DNA of 64,000 bases from Ignavibacteriales bacterium (GCA_016707585.1 JADJHL010000011.1:1-64000), one strand, 5' to 3'. Positions 8,168 to 18,383 are shown, counted from the first letter of the stretch. The notes: generated from the letters alone by a model not told the origin. A program made the numbers and translations.

Positions 8168-9460
8168 ATGAAAAATCTATTATTTGTTCTTGCTTTAGTT
8201 TTTGCAATACTATTTACTCAAACCACACAAGCGCAGTTTTTTGAAAAGCTAAAAAAGAAAACTGAAGAAAAAATTAAAAGCGAAGGGGAAAAAAGAGTAA
8301 ATGATAAAGTAGATGAAGGTGTAGAGAAAGGTTACGACAAAGTAGAAGAGGGCATTGAAAATGCTGGCGAAGATTCAGGTGATGGAACGGAAGATTCAAC
8401 CAGCACAACAGAAAAAACAAATGATGAAACAACTTCTAATAGTTCCGGAGATGATGTTAAGTTTTCAAGCTCTTCTAAATATGATTTCATTCCCGGTGAT
8501 AAAGTAATTCTCTATGATGATTTCAGCCAGGATGCTGTCGGAGATTTTCCTGCTCTATGGACAACAAATTCGGCAGGTGAAATAAATACAATAAACATAG
8601 CGCCTGGAAACTGGTTTAATTTAAACAGCACAGATGGAAATTATTTTCTTTTAAATGATATAGACTTTCCTAAAAATTTTATAATTGAATTTGATATTGT
8701 ACCCAAAACAAAGGGCGGTCGTATAGCTGCTGGTCTTTTGCTTTATGGAGAATCCAAAAGAAAAGAAATGGATAACAATCCCCAGCCCGGTAATGGTGGA
8801 ATAATGATTTCAATTGAAAAAGGATATTGGAATACCTGGGGATATAAATCAGGGGAATCTGAAAAAATTGTTGGCAAATCTGATGTTAAATCTGTTGTTG
8901 CTGAAAAAGTAAACCACGTTATTATTTGGGTTCAAGGCAGAAGACTTAGAATCTATCACGAACAAGCAAAAGTGCTTGATATGCCAACAAATATTTACGA
9001 TGGCGTTAAGCTTAGCAGACTTTGCTTCAGATTGAGTCGTGGTGCTTCTTCTGGTTCATACATTTCTAACTTAAGAATAACTGATGCGGCTCCGGATATG
9101 CGCAGCAAACTTTTAACGGAAGGCAAGCTTGTTAGTTATGGAATTTACTTTGATGTAAACAAAGATGTTGTAAAATCAGAATCATACGGAACATTAAAAG
9201 AAATTTCTAAAGTCCTTACAGACAATCCTGATGTAAAAATTAAAATTGTTGGCCATACAGATTCAGACGGAGATGATAAATCAAATTTAGATTTATCCAA
9301 ACGCCGCGGTGCTTCTGTTAAAAATGTTTTAGTTAAAGAATTTGGTATTGACGCTGCACGAATCGAAACTGATGGCAAAGGAGAAATCGAACCAATTGCC
9401 AAAAATGATAGCGGCATAAACAAAGCTCTTAACAGAAGAGTTGAATTTATAAAACTGTAA
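8168..9460 (+). CDS. Exported OmpA-family protein with N-terminal coiled region
   Basis: This 430-residue protein starts at ATG 8168, preferred over TTG 8159 because AAGGAT lies at a suitable distance. It has a signal peptide (LLFVLALVFAILFTQ, cleavage near AQAQ-like TQAQ), a Lys/Glu-rich helical stretch to about residue 70, an acidic Ser/Thr linker, a domain of about 200 residues with YDFIPGDKVILYDDF, and an OmpA-type peptidoglycan-binding domain from about 318 (GHTDSDGDDKSNLDLSKRR). It closely parallels the protein at 14534. It probably anchors the envelope to peptidoglycan. First gene of the exported-protein run. Confidence 0.9.
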   Translation: MKNLLFVLALVFAILFTQTTQAQFFEKLKKKTEEKIKSEGEKRVNDKVDEGVEKGYDKVEEGIENAGEDSGDGTEDSTSTTEKTNDETTSNSSGDDVKFSSSSKYDFIPGDKVILYDDFSQDAVGDFPALWTTNSAGEINTINIAPGNWFNLNSTDGNYFLLNDIDFPKNFIIEFDIVPKTKGGRIAAGLLLYGESKRKEMDNNPQPGNGGIMISIEKGYWNTWGYKSGESEKIVGKSDVKSVVAEKVNHVIIWVQGRRLRIYHEQAKVLDMPTNIYDGVKLSRLCFRLSRGASSGSYISNLRITDAAPDMRSKLLTEGKLVSYGIYFDVNKDVVKSESYGTLKEISKVLTDNPDVKIKIVGHTDSDGDDKSNLDLSKRRGASVKNVLVKEFGIDAARIETDGKGEIEPIAKNDSGINKALNRRVEFIKL

Positions 9461-9490
9461 AAGTATTTATTCACTAATAGAGTAAATAAA

Positions 9491-10503
9491 ATGAAAAAGA
9501 TTTTGATTTTCTTTTTGTTTTTATGTGCATTCCCGATTTATTCACAATCAGGTATGCAATTTTTAACGCAACTCCCTCCACCTGCAAAATCAATTTGTAT
9601 AATTGATACTGTAGAGTTAGAAAATTATCACTCGCAACTTGATAGGGTTACGCGCCCATTAGATTCGCTCTGTGCTTTAAGAAAAGCGAAGCTTGAAGAA
9701 AGAATCCAAAAAGTAAAACCAGTTGTTGAAAAAAATATTGCACAGGATTTTAATTTATCAGATTCTGATCTTCAAAAGTTAAAAAATAAAAAGTTGAGTG
9801 CTGCTGAGAAAAAAGCTTTGATGGATAAAATGCTAAAAGATAAAGCAAACATATCAATGAAACAGATTGAGCAATTAAAGAAAATGAAAAAAGAGGGCAA
9901 CAAGGAAGGAATACTCAATTGGGCAGAGGCCTATCAAACACAGCAAATTGCCGAGATGGTAAGTGGTGATTCTACAAAAACTCCAGAATTAATTGAGTTT
10001 GAAAAAAATCTTGAAAAGAATAAAGAGCTTAATGATTTGATGAAAGAGCAAAAGCAAATTATAGATAGAATAGCGGCTGTTGATAAAAGAATTACCAACA
10101 AAATGATTGAGTTTAATAAAGAAGATTCTATTGAAACGGCAATACTAGAAAAAATAATGAGCCTCTGGAAGAAATGCTGACAAAGGGTGATCTTAGCCGT
10201 GATCAGAGACAAACTATTTTAATAAAAATTGCTACAAATCATTTAATCTATTGTGAAAAAATTTCTCCAATGTATATAGATATTATAAATGATATGAGAC
10301 TTTCTACCGAACCACTGATTCCAACTTATGATCGACTTGAACTGGTCAATGCTGAAATTAATGCAAAAACACTAGGACTTAAAGAATGGCCTGTTGATCC
10401 TGGTTTAATGCAACTTGAGGCTGTTAAAAGTCTTGCAACATGCAATTGCCAGTGTTTACAAATATACTATTGTTCCGCCGAAAATGGATTAAAGAATGTA
10501 TGA
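9491..10503 (+). pseudogene. Exported coiled-coil protein, split by frameshift
   Basis: A signal peptide (KKILIFFLFLCAFPIYSQS) is followed by a Lys/Glu-rich helical protein that stops at 10180. The next reading frame continues without a gap as EPLEEMLTKGDLSRDQRQ to 10503. Adding one A to the six-A run at 10149-10154 joins both halves (about 337 residues). The joined product aligns with the intact neighbour at 10585: NLSDSDLQKLKN with GLSQEELEQLQN, EGILNWAEAYQTQQIAEM with EGTEAWSEALGDQKMAEI, and YCEKISPMYIDI with YCQKFTPKYLDV. Family unknown. Slippage, decay or an error in the sequence are all possible. Confidence 0.75.
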
Positions 10504-10584
10504 TTCGCAAAAATCCAACAAAGGATAAACAAAAATATTTTTGATTATATCTTCTTTGATATAAACTAAACACCAGGAGTTAAA

Positions 10585-11562
10585 ATGAAATATTTATTAT
10601 CTCTCGTTTTGCTTACAACGCTTAATGTTATCTCGCTTTGCCAGGTAAAGCCTGAAGCATTTATAGGTATGCTGCCCGCTATTCCGGGTAATGCTTGCGC
10701 AGATGATATTGATGATAAAAATATTTTCTTTGATAAGCTTGATTCGATGTCTGAATTAATTGAAAATGAGCTTGCAAATCGTGAAGAAGAATCTGATGCG
10801 GATTCTGAGGAACTTGAAAATGAAGCCATGAAAAATCTTGCCAATAAGTACGGGCTTTCACAAGAGGAATTAGAACAATTGCAAAATGATGAAAATCTTT
10901 CCGAAGAAGAACAAGAAGAATTGATTAACAAAGTAATGAAGAAAAAGGATGATGTAAGTTTAAAAGAAGTTAAAAACCTTGATAAGCTTGATGAAGAAGG
11001 AACTGAGGCATGGTCTGAGGCACTTGGCGATCAGAAGATGGCAGAAATTCAATATGACTCTGAAAAGAACGAAGACAAACAGCTTGAATTAAAAAGCAGT
11101 TATGAACTTGGGGTTTTACGCAAACATCTGACAGATAGTCTTAAAGCAATTGAATCTAAATTTGCTCAGCAATTTGATGAAATAGATAAAGATCCTGATC
11201 AAGAGAAAATGTTAGCTAATATTATGATGCTTTCTGAAGAAGCAAATAATCTAATGGGTGAGATGGGTGATGAAAGGAAAGCACAGCTTGATGATGTGAC
11301 AGGAAGACTTAAAACTGCAATGGATGAGTATTGTCAAAAATTTACTCCAAAATATCTTGATGTTTTAAGAAGACATGAATCTTATACAAAATCTTGTTTA
11401 CCTGTTTGTTATAGGCTTGAAAAAATAATTGCCCAACACACAAGGCTCCAAACGGGCGTTGAGATGAAATACAATCCGGGATATTTGGGAATAAAAAAAG
11501 TATCAGATTATTCCAAGAAATTACGTGGCGCCTATAAGTATAATCTTAAAAAAACTATCTAG
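10585..11562 (+). CDS. Exported acidic coiled-coil protein (paralogue of 9491 gene)
   Basis: This 325-residue protein has a signal peptide (KYLLSLVLLTTLNVISLCQ) and then a strongly charged helical body rich in Glu, Lys and Asp (residues 45-240), ending in a Cys-containing segment YTKSCLPVCYRL and a basic tail. No known domain is recognised. Homology to the frameshifted neighbour defines a two-member family in this locus. A periplasmic or surface location follows from the signal peptide. It sits between that paralogue and a leucine-rich protein gene, 15 bases before the latter, consistent with an operon. Confidence 0.8.
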   Translation: MKYLLSLVLLTTLNVISLCQVKPEAFIGMLPAIPGNACADDIDDKNIFFDKLDSMSELIENELANREEESDADSEELENEAMKNLANKYGLSQEELEQLQNDENLSEEEQEELINKVMKKKDDVSLKEVKNLDKLDEEGTEAWSEALGDQKMAEIQYDSEKNEDKQLELKSSYELGVLRKHLTDSLKAIESKFAQQFDEIDKDPDQEKMLANIMMLSEEANNLMGEMGDERKAQLDDVTGRLKTAMDEYCQKFTPKYLDVLRRHESYTKSCLPVCYRLEKIIAQHTRLQTGVEMKYNPGYLGIKKVSDYSKKLRGAYKYNLKKTI

Positions 11563-11577
11563 AAAGATTAAAGATTT

Positions 11578-12485
11578 ATGATTAGGAAAATAATTCAGAT
11601 AAGTACAATACAAAACCTGGTTTTAATTTTGTATTTGTTGTTTGCAAGTAATCTGTTTGCTCAGCAAGATTTAACACCACAGGAAATTAAAGATAAAATG
11701 TCGCAAATAAGAGAAGACACCGATTGGTCCGATCCAGCTGCATCAAAAAAAGCTAACGAAGAAATTAAAAAACTTTCTAAGCAATTAATGATGTCGAGAG
11801 TTAATAAAAATCCAACCAATCAAACTGATTCTGTGCATACCGATTTACAAAAAGAAAACATAGAAAACATTTCTAAAACTTGGAATCAGATGATGGAATC
11901 TGCAAAGCTTGGTGAAGAGGGTGATATGTTGCTTGGCAAACCCGTTAGAGATGAGATTACCGAAGATTATAATGAAGATCAATCGCCTAAAAACATCAAT
12001 CCAGAATTTCTAAAACAAATGAATCTTTTGGTAATAGACATGTCTATTCCAACTGTTCAACGCACGATAGATGTTATGCACAATTTTACTGGAATAGAAA
12101 TTCTTATAATCACTTCAGGAAAAGGAAACGTTTCTGTTGATCTGTCTGACATTTTACAAAAAGCCTCACAATATCCACTTAAAGAATTATATATAATTAA
12201 TTTTGGTCAGTTCGTAAGCACAGTTCCAGATGAAGTAAATCAATTTAAAGATTTAACAACCCTTGGTTTGTTTAATAACGATCTTGCGAAGCTACCCGAA
12301 TCTGATGCGTTTGCATCAAATCTTAGTTCGCTATCTATTGATATCAATCCAATTTATACGCTGTTTCCAGATATAAAATCATTTAAGAATTTAAAACACT
12401 TAGCATTGCAAAAACTTCTATATCTGATTCGGAGATAGTTTCGATAAAGGAATTACTTCCAGATTGTGAGATAATAACAAAATGA
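11578..12485 (+). pseudogene. Exported leucine-rich-repeat protein with 3' frameshift
   Basis: The frame opens with a signal peptide (LVLILYLLFASNLFAQQ), a charged helical part (residues 30-130) and leucine-rich repeats such as LKELYIINFGQFVSTVPDEV and LTTLGLFNNDLAKLPE. The frame ends at 12438, but the other frame continues as AKTSISDSEIVSIKELLPDC and EIITK to TGA at 12483, a normal LRR cap. A one-base loss just before position 12408 explains this. In the repaired frame the stop overlaps the next ATG (ATGA), as in a coupled operon. LRR proteins usually bind other proteins; the partner is unknown. Confidence 0.72.
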
Positions 12486-13635
12486 AAACACGATATTTAT
12501 TTCTTAGTCTTTTATTGTTGATCGGTTTATCAACAAGTCTTGCTCAAAAAACAAATTTTTACATCCGGCCAGAGTTAGTTGGAACAAGGGGAAAAGAAGT
12601 TGAGGGTGCAATTGGGCTATTTGCTTCAATATTTTATGATCAAGCAACAGACAAATATCCTTGTGTGCTTGTTACTACAAAAGCAGATGTTGTTGATATG
12701 CTTGGTCATGAAAACAAAAGCAACTTTTAGGTACATCTTCGGGTGATAATGAGTTGCATAATGCTCTTGGTTGTGATTTTTTAATATCGCTTGAAATTGG
12801 AATTCTTGTTGGCGATAAATTTTCTGTTACTGCCGTTTTAATTCCACAACGAACAAAACCATATCTTCCAACAATTAGAGCTTCTGCCTACAGTGATTAC
12901 AATGAAAAGTCTTTTCCTCAAATTGAAGCTAATTTGAAAGAGGTATCACAAAAATTATTGAACGGCTTAAAAAAATATGAGATTTGTCCTTTTAAAGGAG
13001 AAATCAATGTTAAGATAACAAGCACAAAAAAGGATACTCAAAAAGAAGAATATCCCGTTTATTGCAATGGAATTGATGGTTATTACTTAAAGACCGTTAC
13101 AATTGATAATTACTCAGAAAATGATTGGACGATAAAAAAAGTTGGAAGAGAGACGGCTAATGGAACTGTTCATTTTAATCTTTCGGAAGAACTTACAATT
13201 GATGAAATAAATCCATGCTACGATTGCAGTCCAACCAAACAAGGACAAAGAACTTATTATGAAAAAACCACCACTTATGCTGATATACAGAAAAGCTCAA
13301 TGAACGATGATGGTTCGGGAATCATTCTTGACAGTGCGAGAGTAATATTAAATTTTCTTGATGACGGCACTTATACAATTAGAATAAAAGCTACATCGAA
13401 ACAGGGAGAAAAGAAAACAATAAAAGAAATTAAGGCACAGGGGGTTTGTAAAAACCTAAATGAACCGCCCAAAAAAACAACAAATAAAATTGATGAAGGA
13501 CTTTATGAATTATTAGGCCCGTTTACTGGAACGGCAGAGGATAAGATTTTATCTCAAAAAAACACCATAACAAAAACCACAGATTCTGGAGAAGAACAAA
13601 CAATTACTTATGAATTTAATCTAACAAGAGAGTAG
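12482..13635 (+). pseudogene. Exported protein of unknown family, frameshifted
   Basis: A signal peptide (RYLFLSLLLLIGLSTSLAQ) begins a protein that breaks at TAG 12728. The second frame reads straight on as KQLLGTSSGDNELHNALGCD and remains open to 13635. One extra A in the four-A run near 12715-12718 restores a product of about 384 residues. The middle part (LISLEIGILVGDKFSVTAVL) resembles periplasmic nucleotide- or curli-type CsgG-like folds in pattern, but that is weak. Later parts are beta-rich with CYDCSP. Function unknown. It follows the LRR gene with overlapping start and stop. Confidence 0.7.
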
Positions 13636-13716
13636 GATGCTTCTATATATCAATAAAGTAAGAACTTAAAAATAGGTTTTTCAATTTATGCTAATAAAAA
13701 TTTACGGAGTTTAAAA

Positions 13717-14418
13717 ATGCCAAAAGCTATTTTGATTTTAACGCTGATTTTTGGGCTAATGATATCTTCGGCCTTGGCATTCAATGTGCCACCACAAGAT
13801 TACACAATCATTTATGTTTTTAAAAATGCAGACGGAACTGTTTCCAATATGATAAAATACTTTATGCTCGATGGCAACAAATTCCGGACGGAATACATTA
13901 CAACAGTTGAGTATAGTATGACTACCAACATTGAAGCTTCTACTGATTTAAGTAATGATACCAGCAGTAATATTAGCAGCACAGAACAATTAAATGCAAA
14001 ACCGATCTCCAATCCCGAACCTCACACCATTGAAATATTACGAAATGATAAAAAACTTGTTTGGTCTATGGACCCGTCTTATAAAAACTATATCGAGGTT
14101 CCCCTGAAACAAGAATCATGGGAACACATTCTCACAAATATTTTTATTAGCGATTTTCACGATTTTAAAATAACCGGAGAAGTTAAACTGTTAAATTACA
14201 ACTGTGATATTTATGAAAGTGTTCAAAAAGTGAAAGAAGACAACTGGACAAACATTGCTTATGTTTCTCACGATCTGGGTGTTATTATGAAGACTGAACT
14301 CTGGCAAAACGGTAAGTTAGTCCAGATTATGGAAGCTACAGAGTTTAATCTGGAAAAACCCGAGAAATCATTGTTTGAGATTCCCGAAACATATTCAAAA
14401 TATGAAAGCAATGAGTAA
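13717..14418 (+). CDS. Exported LolA/DUF4412-like protein
   Basis: This 233-residue protein carries a signal peptide (AILILTLIFGLMISSALAF) and a beta-rich body. Segments such as IIYVFKNADGTVSNMIKYFM, HTIEILRNDKKLVWSMDPSY and LNYNCDIYESVQKV follow the pattern of LolA-like/DUF4412 outer-membrane lipoprotein-carrier folds, in which a curved sheet binds lipid or a hydrophobic partner. The family call is by pattern only. It sits inside the exported-protein run, just before the second OmpA-type gene, and may help deliver or fold one of those products. Confidence 0.65.
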   Translation: MPKAILILTLIFGLMISSALAFNVPPQDYTIIYVFKNADGTVSNMIKYFMLDGNKFRTEYITTVEYSMTTNIEASTDLSNDTSSNISSTEQLNAKPISNPEPHTIEILRNDKKLVWSMDPSYKNYIEVPLKQESWEHILTNIFISDFHDFKITGEVKLLNYNCDIYESVQKVKEDNWTNIAYVSHDLGVIMKTELWQNGKLVQIMEATEFNLEKPEKSLFEIPETYSKYESNE

Positions 14419-14533
14419 ATTTGTGACTGAGACTTTGCAAAAATAAAGCAGAATTTTTTCCGTATCTCAAAAGAATATAAAAAATGAAATATCGAAATAG
14501 TCTATAAAATATAATTACAACAAAGGGAGAAAA

Positions 14534-15610
14534 ATGAAAACCTTTTCTAAATTTCTTATCGTGTTCGCTGTAGTATTTATAACATCCACAAACATCTTTG
14601 CACAAGAAGGAAACAAAATAAATTCCAAGTACGATTTTATTCCCGGCGAAAAAGTTATTTTCTTCGATGACTTTACTTCAGAAAGCGTTGGTGATTTTCC
14701 TGTTCAATGGAATACAAATGGAAGCGGTGAAATTGTAACAGCAAACGATTATGATGGCAGGTGGTTTCAATTTACCAAAACTGGTTACTACATTCCTGAC
14801 GCAAAAGAAGATTTTACAGATAACTATACAATTGAGTTTGATATTGTTGCTATAAATAGCGCCAATATGGAAACGATATATGGGCTTGATTTCTTTTTAT
14901 TATCTGGTGATTTAAACAATCCGGCAGGTGGTTCACAGCCCGGCACAGCGGGTTTCAATTTTCGACCTGATTATGATAACGTGTTCTGGAGAAATTGGTC
15001 CGAGGCTCGCGAATGGCAAGGCGATGCAGGTAGTGTTTCGGCAACTTTAAAATCTTCAGAAAAATATCATTTTGCAATTTGGGTACAAAAACAACGAGTT
15101 AGAATTTATGTAAATGAAAACAAAATATTAGATGTTCCAAAAGGTTTACAGGCAAATTATAAATACAACATCTTTAGAATAGAAACATATACCGATGAAG
15201 CAACTCCTTTAATTGGAAATTTTAGAATTGCTGCCGGCTTGCCCGATATGAGAAACAAATTAATAACCGAAGGCAAACTAATTTCTTACGGAATTACTTT
15301 CGATGTTAACTCAGATAAAATTAAATCAGAATCTTTTGCAACGATTAAAGAAATTGCTCAAGTGTTAAAAGATAATCCAACAGTAAAAATTAAAGTTGTT
15401 GGCCATACAGATTCTGATGGTGATGATAAATCTAATCTTGATTTATCACAACGACGCGCTTTATCTGTTAAGAATTCTTTGGTAAATGATTTTTCAATTG
15501 ATGAAACAAGAATTCAAACTGACGGCAAAGGCGAAACAGAACCAATTGCAAAAAATGATTCTGGGATAAACAAAGCAAAGAACAGAAGAGTTGAGTTTAT
15601 AAAATTGTAA
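14534..15610 (+). CDS. Exported OmpA-family protein (paralogue of 8168 gene)
   Basis: This 358-residue protein has a signal peptide (FLIVFAVVFITSTNIFAQ), the same central domain as the protein at 8168 (YDFIPGEKVIFFDDF, then WVQKQRVRIYVNENKILDVP) and a C-terminal OmpA domain from about residue 246 (GHTDSDGDDKSNLDLSQRR). It lacks the coiled N-terminal insert of its paralogue. The OmpA domain should bind peptidoglycan, and the central domain looks like a concanavalin-type sandwich, perhaps binding a glycan. Part of the same gene run. AAGGGAG precedes the ATG at normal spacing. Confidence 0.9.
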   Translation: MKTFSKFLIVFAVVFITSTNIFAQEGNKINSKYDFIPGEKVIFFDDFTSESVGDFPVQWNTNGSGEIVTANDYDGRWFQFTKTGYYIPDAKEDFTDNYTIEFDIVAINSANMETIYGLDFFLLSGDLNNPAGGSQPGTAGFNFRPDYDNVFWRNWSEAREWQGDAGSVSATLKSSEKYHFAIWVQKQRVRIYVNENKILDVPKGLQANYKYNIFRIETYTDEATPLIGNFRIAAGLPDMRNKLITEGKLISYGITFDVNSDKIKSESFATIKEIAQVLKDNPTVKIKVVGHTDSDGDDKSNLDLSQRRALSVKNSLVNDFSIDETRIQTDGKGETEPIAKNDSGINKAKNRRVEFIKL

Positions 15611-15662
15611 CCCTCGGTAATTTTAGTTTTTTTGTTAATACTTTAATTATAGAAAGAGTATA

Positions 15663-16722
15663 ATGAAAATTATTACACCAATAGGAATGGTGCTGTTTTT
15701 TTTGTTTGTCAATCAGATATATGCTCAATCTGGTTTTATTGAAGCATATTATACTATTACCGTAAATGATTCAACAACACATCCTTATGGTGATAAAAAA
15801 GATCCAGAATATGAAGTAAACAGAACTCATATATCTGGTTTTATGACCGTGGAAGTTATGAAACATCGCCTGGAGAGATATATTAAAGATCCCAAAACAA
15901 GAAGGGAATGTGGGCCATCGGAGCATTGTGCGGTTTTGGGAGGAAGCTCACATATTGCAAAGTATGAAAACGCAGATTTTTCAAAACCCTCATTTGAAAA
16001 AACATATCCTGTCGTGGTTTTAAAACAGAGGAAAGCAATGGGTTATAGGTCCGACAAAAAAGGAAATGAAATATTTACTTGCACCTATATTTCATCTAGT
16101 TCGGGTATTAACGAATTAGACAGACTGGTTATTGAAGTTAAATCTTTTATGGCGCCCTTTTGGTATGTTACAACCGCTTAATCCATCCTATGTAATATGG
16201 ATAGCGCCTACTGGTGGTCTTTATCATGTTGAAGGCAAAGGAAATGCCTATGCGTGGGATGATTACGAATGCAGACTCAAGCAACTCAATACTCAAAGTT
16301 TTATTGATTTTTCAGCCGTAACATTCGTTCCCGATAATGATTTGTCTGAATTACAAAGATGTGAACCATTGTTGATCACCAATTATAAATTGTTCGATAA
16401 GTTTTTGTTGAAGAGTTCTAATAAAAAATATACAATTGAATCAAAAGGCAGCTATTATAGTAAAGATGAAAGTTATGGTGGCGAATTTTTTAGAAACATT
16501 GAAATAAAAATTATTTTTAACGAACCTTATTTTGAATTAGCACCGTTGGATCCGGTAATTGTTGAGAATGATGGAGAATTTGAATTGGCGCCTCTTGAGC
16601 CATATAATCCGGAGTTAGGACCGCTGGATCCTGTAAATATTGATGATGATGGAGATTTAGAGTTGGCTCCACTTGAACCATATAATCCTGAGTTAGCGCC
16701 ATTGGAGCCTATAAAGAAATAA
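15663..16722 (+). pseudogene. Exported protein with ELAPLEP repeats, frameshifted
   Basis: The first frame gives a signal peptide (GMVLFFLFVNQIYAQS) and about 150 residues with several cysteines, ending at TAA 16179. The second frame continues immediately as NPSYVIWIAPTGGLYHVEGK to 16722. A one-base change near 16170-16180 would join them into about 350 residues. The C-terminus has imperfect repeats built on ELAPLDPV, ELAPLEPYNPE and ELGPLDPV, separated by acidic DDDG segments. No known family. Repeats of this kind may span the envelope or bind a partner. Function unknown. Confidence 0.7.
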
Positions 16723-16934
16723 TTTATTCTGAAAACAATTTAACTTCTGTTAGAGAATGGTTTCATAAGAATGTAAAAAATGTTGGCAGGGACATGGATA
16801 TTTGATGTGGATGGGCTTATTTAAATAATGGTCATCATATTTACGAGCAGTTATAAATGAATGAATTACCATTAAATAAATTAACAACACTAATTAACTA
16901 ATAATAATTTTTTAACTAAAGCAGGAACGTACCT

Positions 16935-17777
16935 ATGCAAAAATCTCTTTTCGCTTTCTCTCTGATTCTGGTTTTGTCCACTATTGTTTTTCCTCAGCAG
17001 GATGCAGAAGGATGTAAAGACCCGGAATTGTTTACAAGATTTCCCAATTTTTATATAAGAAATTGCACTGAAAATTTTAACGAACTCGAGTTGCGTATGA
17101 GTGCAACCGTTAAGGAGTCAAAAGAAGGAAATTTAACAACTATTTATTATGGTTTTAACTTTGACACTGGAGAAAAAATGAAAAGTCCGCTCCAGATAAT
17201 GAAGAACTATGAAAATGCCGTTGTAAAAAATGGTGGTAAAATGGTGTTCAAAAATACTTCCACCGATTCAGATCTGGAAGCAACTTACCATCTTGTTTCA
17301 AAAGACAAAGAATACTGGGTTAAGATTGATCACTTTGCCGGTAATGGTATTGATGTTGAAGCTTTTCAGCTTAGTGTGTTAGAAATGGAAGCAATGAAGC
17401 AGGAAATACAGGCAAATGAAATGTTTGAAGCAATTAACAAGGATGGTTTCATTGCGCTTTATATAAATTTTGAAACAGGAAAATCTGATATAAAATCTGA
17501 ATCACAACCAATTGTTGATCAGATTATTGAAATGTTAAAACAAAATTCTGATCTTAAAATTAGTGTTGAAGGGCACACAGATAATGTTGGTTCTGATAAA
17601 TCAAACAAAACTCTTTCTGAAAACAGAGCAAAATCTGTAATGAACGCTTTGATTAATGGTGGAATTGAAAAATCAAGATTATCATCAAAAGGATGGGGCT
17701 CAACAAAACCTGTTGAAGATAACTCAACAGAAGATGGTAGGTACAAAAATCGCAGAGTTGAAATTGTAAAAAAATAA
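16935..17777 (+). CDS. Exported OmpA-family protein (third of locus)
   Basis: This 280-residue protein has a signal peptide (FAFSLILVLSTIVFPQQ), a middle domain of about 140 residues (CKDPELFTRFPNFYIRNCTE) and an OmpA domain from about 172 (LYINFETGKSDIKSESQPI and GHTDNVGSDKSNKTLSENR). The N-terminal part is typical of DUF4892-like OmpA proteins, though this is not certain. Its middle domain differs from those at 8168 and 14534. It ends the exported-protein run. A 212-bp gap before it holds no gene that I can support. Confidence 0.88.
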   Translation: MQKSLFAFSLILVLSTIVFPQQDAEGCKDPELFTRFPNFYIRNCTENFNELELRMSATVKESKEGNLTTIYYGFNFDTGEKMKSPLQIMKNYENAVVKNGGKMVFKNTSTDSDLEATYHLVSKDKEYWVKIDHFAGNGIDVEAFQLSVLEMEAMKQEIQANEMFEAINKDGFIALYINFETGKSDIKSESQPIVDQIIEMLKQNSDLKISVEGHTDNVGSDKSNKTLSENRAKSVMNALINGGIEKSRLSSKGWGSTKPVEDNSTEDGRYKNRRVEIVKK

Positions 17778-17912
17778 AGTAAAGCTCTTTATTAAGCGCA
17801 ATTGAGATGATCAGCATTTCGATTCCGTTAAATTTTTTTAAAATAATTCCGATTATACTATATGTTGAAAATATGCTGATCAAAAACGATTCTAATTGGA
17901 AAGGTTAAAAAA

Positions 17913-18314
17913 ATGGATTTAGTTAATTGGGATGTAAAGTATCAAACAGGAAATGCTACTGTTGACACGCAACATAAAGAGCTTTTTAGAATGGTAAACG
18001 GACTGCATCATGCTATTGTTGAGGGACACGGAAAGGACGCAATGGGACCAACATTAGATAAGCTTGGCAAGTATGTTGTCGAACATTTTCAAACTGAGGA
18101 AAAACTAATGGCGGCCAAAAAATATCCTGGCTACCCAACACATAAAGCAATTCATGAAGATCTAACTAAAAAGGCAGTTGATTTAATCGAAAAGTTTCAT
18201 GCAGGTAAATTGGCTTTGTCCATTACTGTGTCTCAATTTCTGGGTGATTGGGTAAAACACCACATACAGGATGAAGATATTAAAATGATCAAATGGGTTC
18301 AGGAACACAATTAG
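17913..18314 (+). CDS. Bacteriohemerythrin
   Basis: This 133-residue single-domain hemerythrin binds oxygen reversibly at a diiron site in the cytoplasm. Ligand positions are in place: His21 (VDTQHKELF), His58 and Glu62 (HFQTEE), His77 and His81 (HKAIH), and His117 with Asp122 (HIQDED). It follows the exported-protein run but has its own start region and is closed by a strong terminator. With a rubrerythrin at 7.6 kb it suggests a lifestyle that handles low or changing oxygen. Confidence 0.93.
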   Translation: MDLVNWDVKYQTGNATVDTQHKELFRMVNGLHHAIVEGHGKDAMGPTLDKLGKYVVEHFQTEEKLMAAKKYPGYPTHKAIHEDLTKKAVDLIEKFHAGKLALSITVSQFLGDWVKHHIQDEDIKMIKWVQEHN

Positions 18315-18340
18315 AAAAATATTTTTTAAAAATAGAATTT

Positions 18341-18383
18341 CACTCAATTAAAATTTAACTAATTTTGATTGAGTGTTTTTTTT
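18341..18383 (+). terminator. Rho-independent terminator after hemerythrin
   Basis: Fourteen-base arms CACTCAATTAAAAT (18341-18354) and ATTTTGATTGAGTG (18362-18375) form a perfect stem followed by eight T. Confidence 0.88.

Noticed and set aside
16723..16934. Possible gene remnant (GWAYLNNGHHIYEQL-like reading)
   Set aside because: Only about 15 to 20 residues are open without a start, too short to support even as a fragment.
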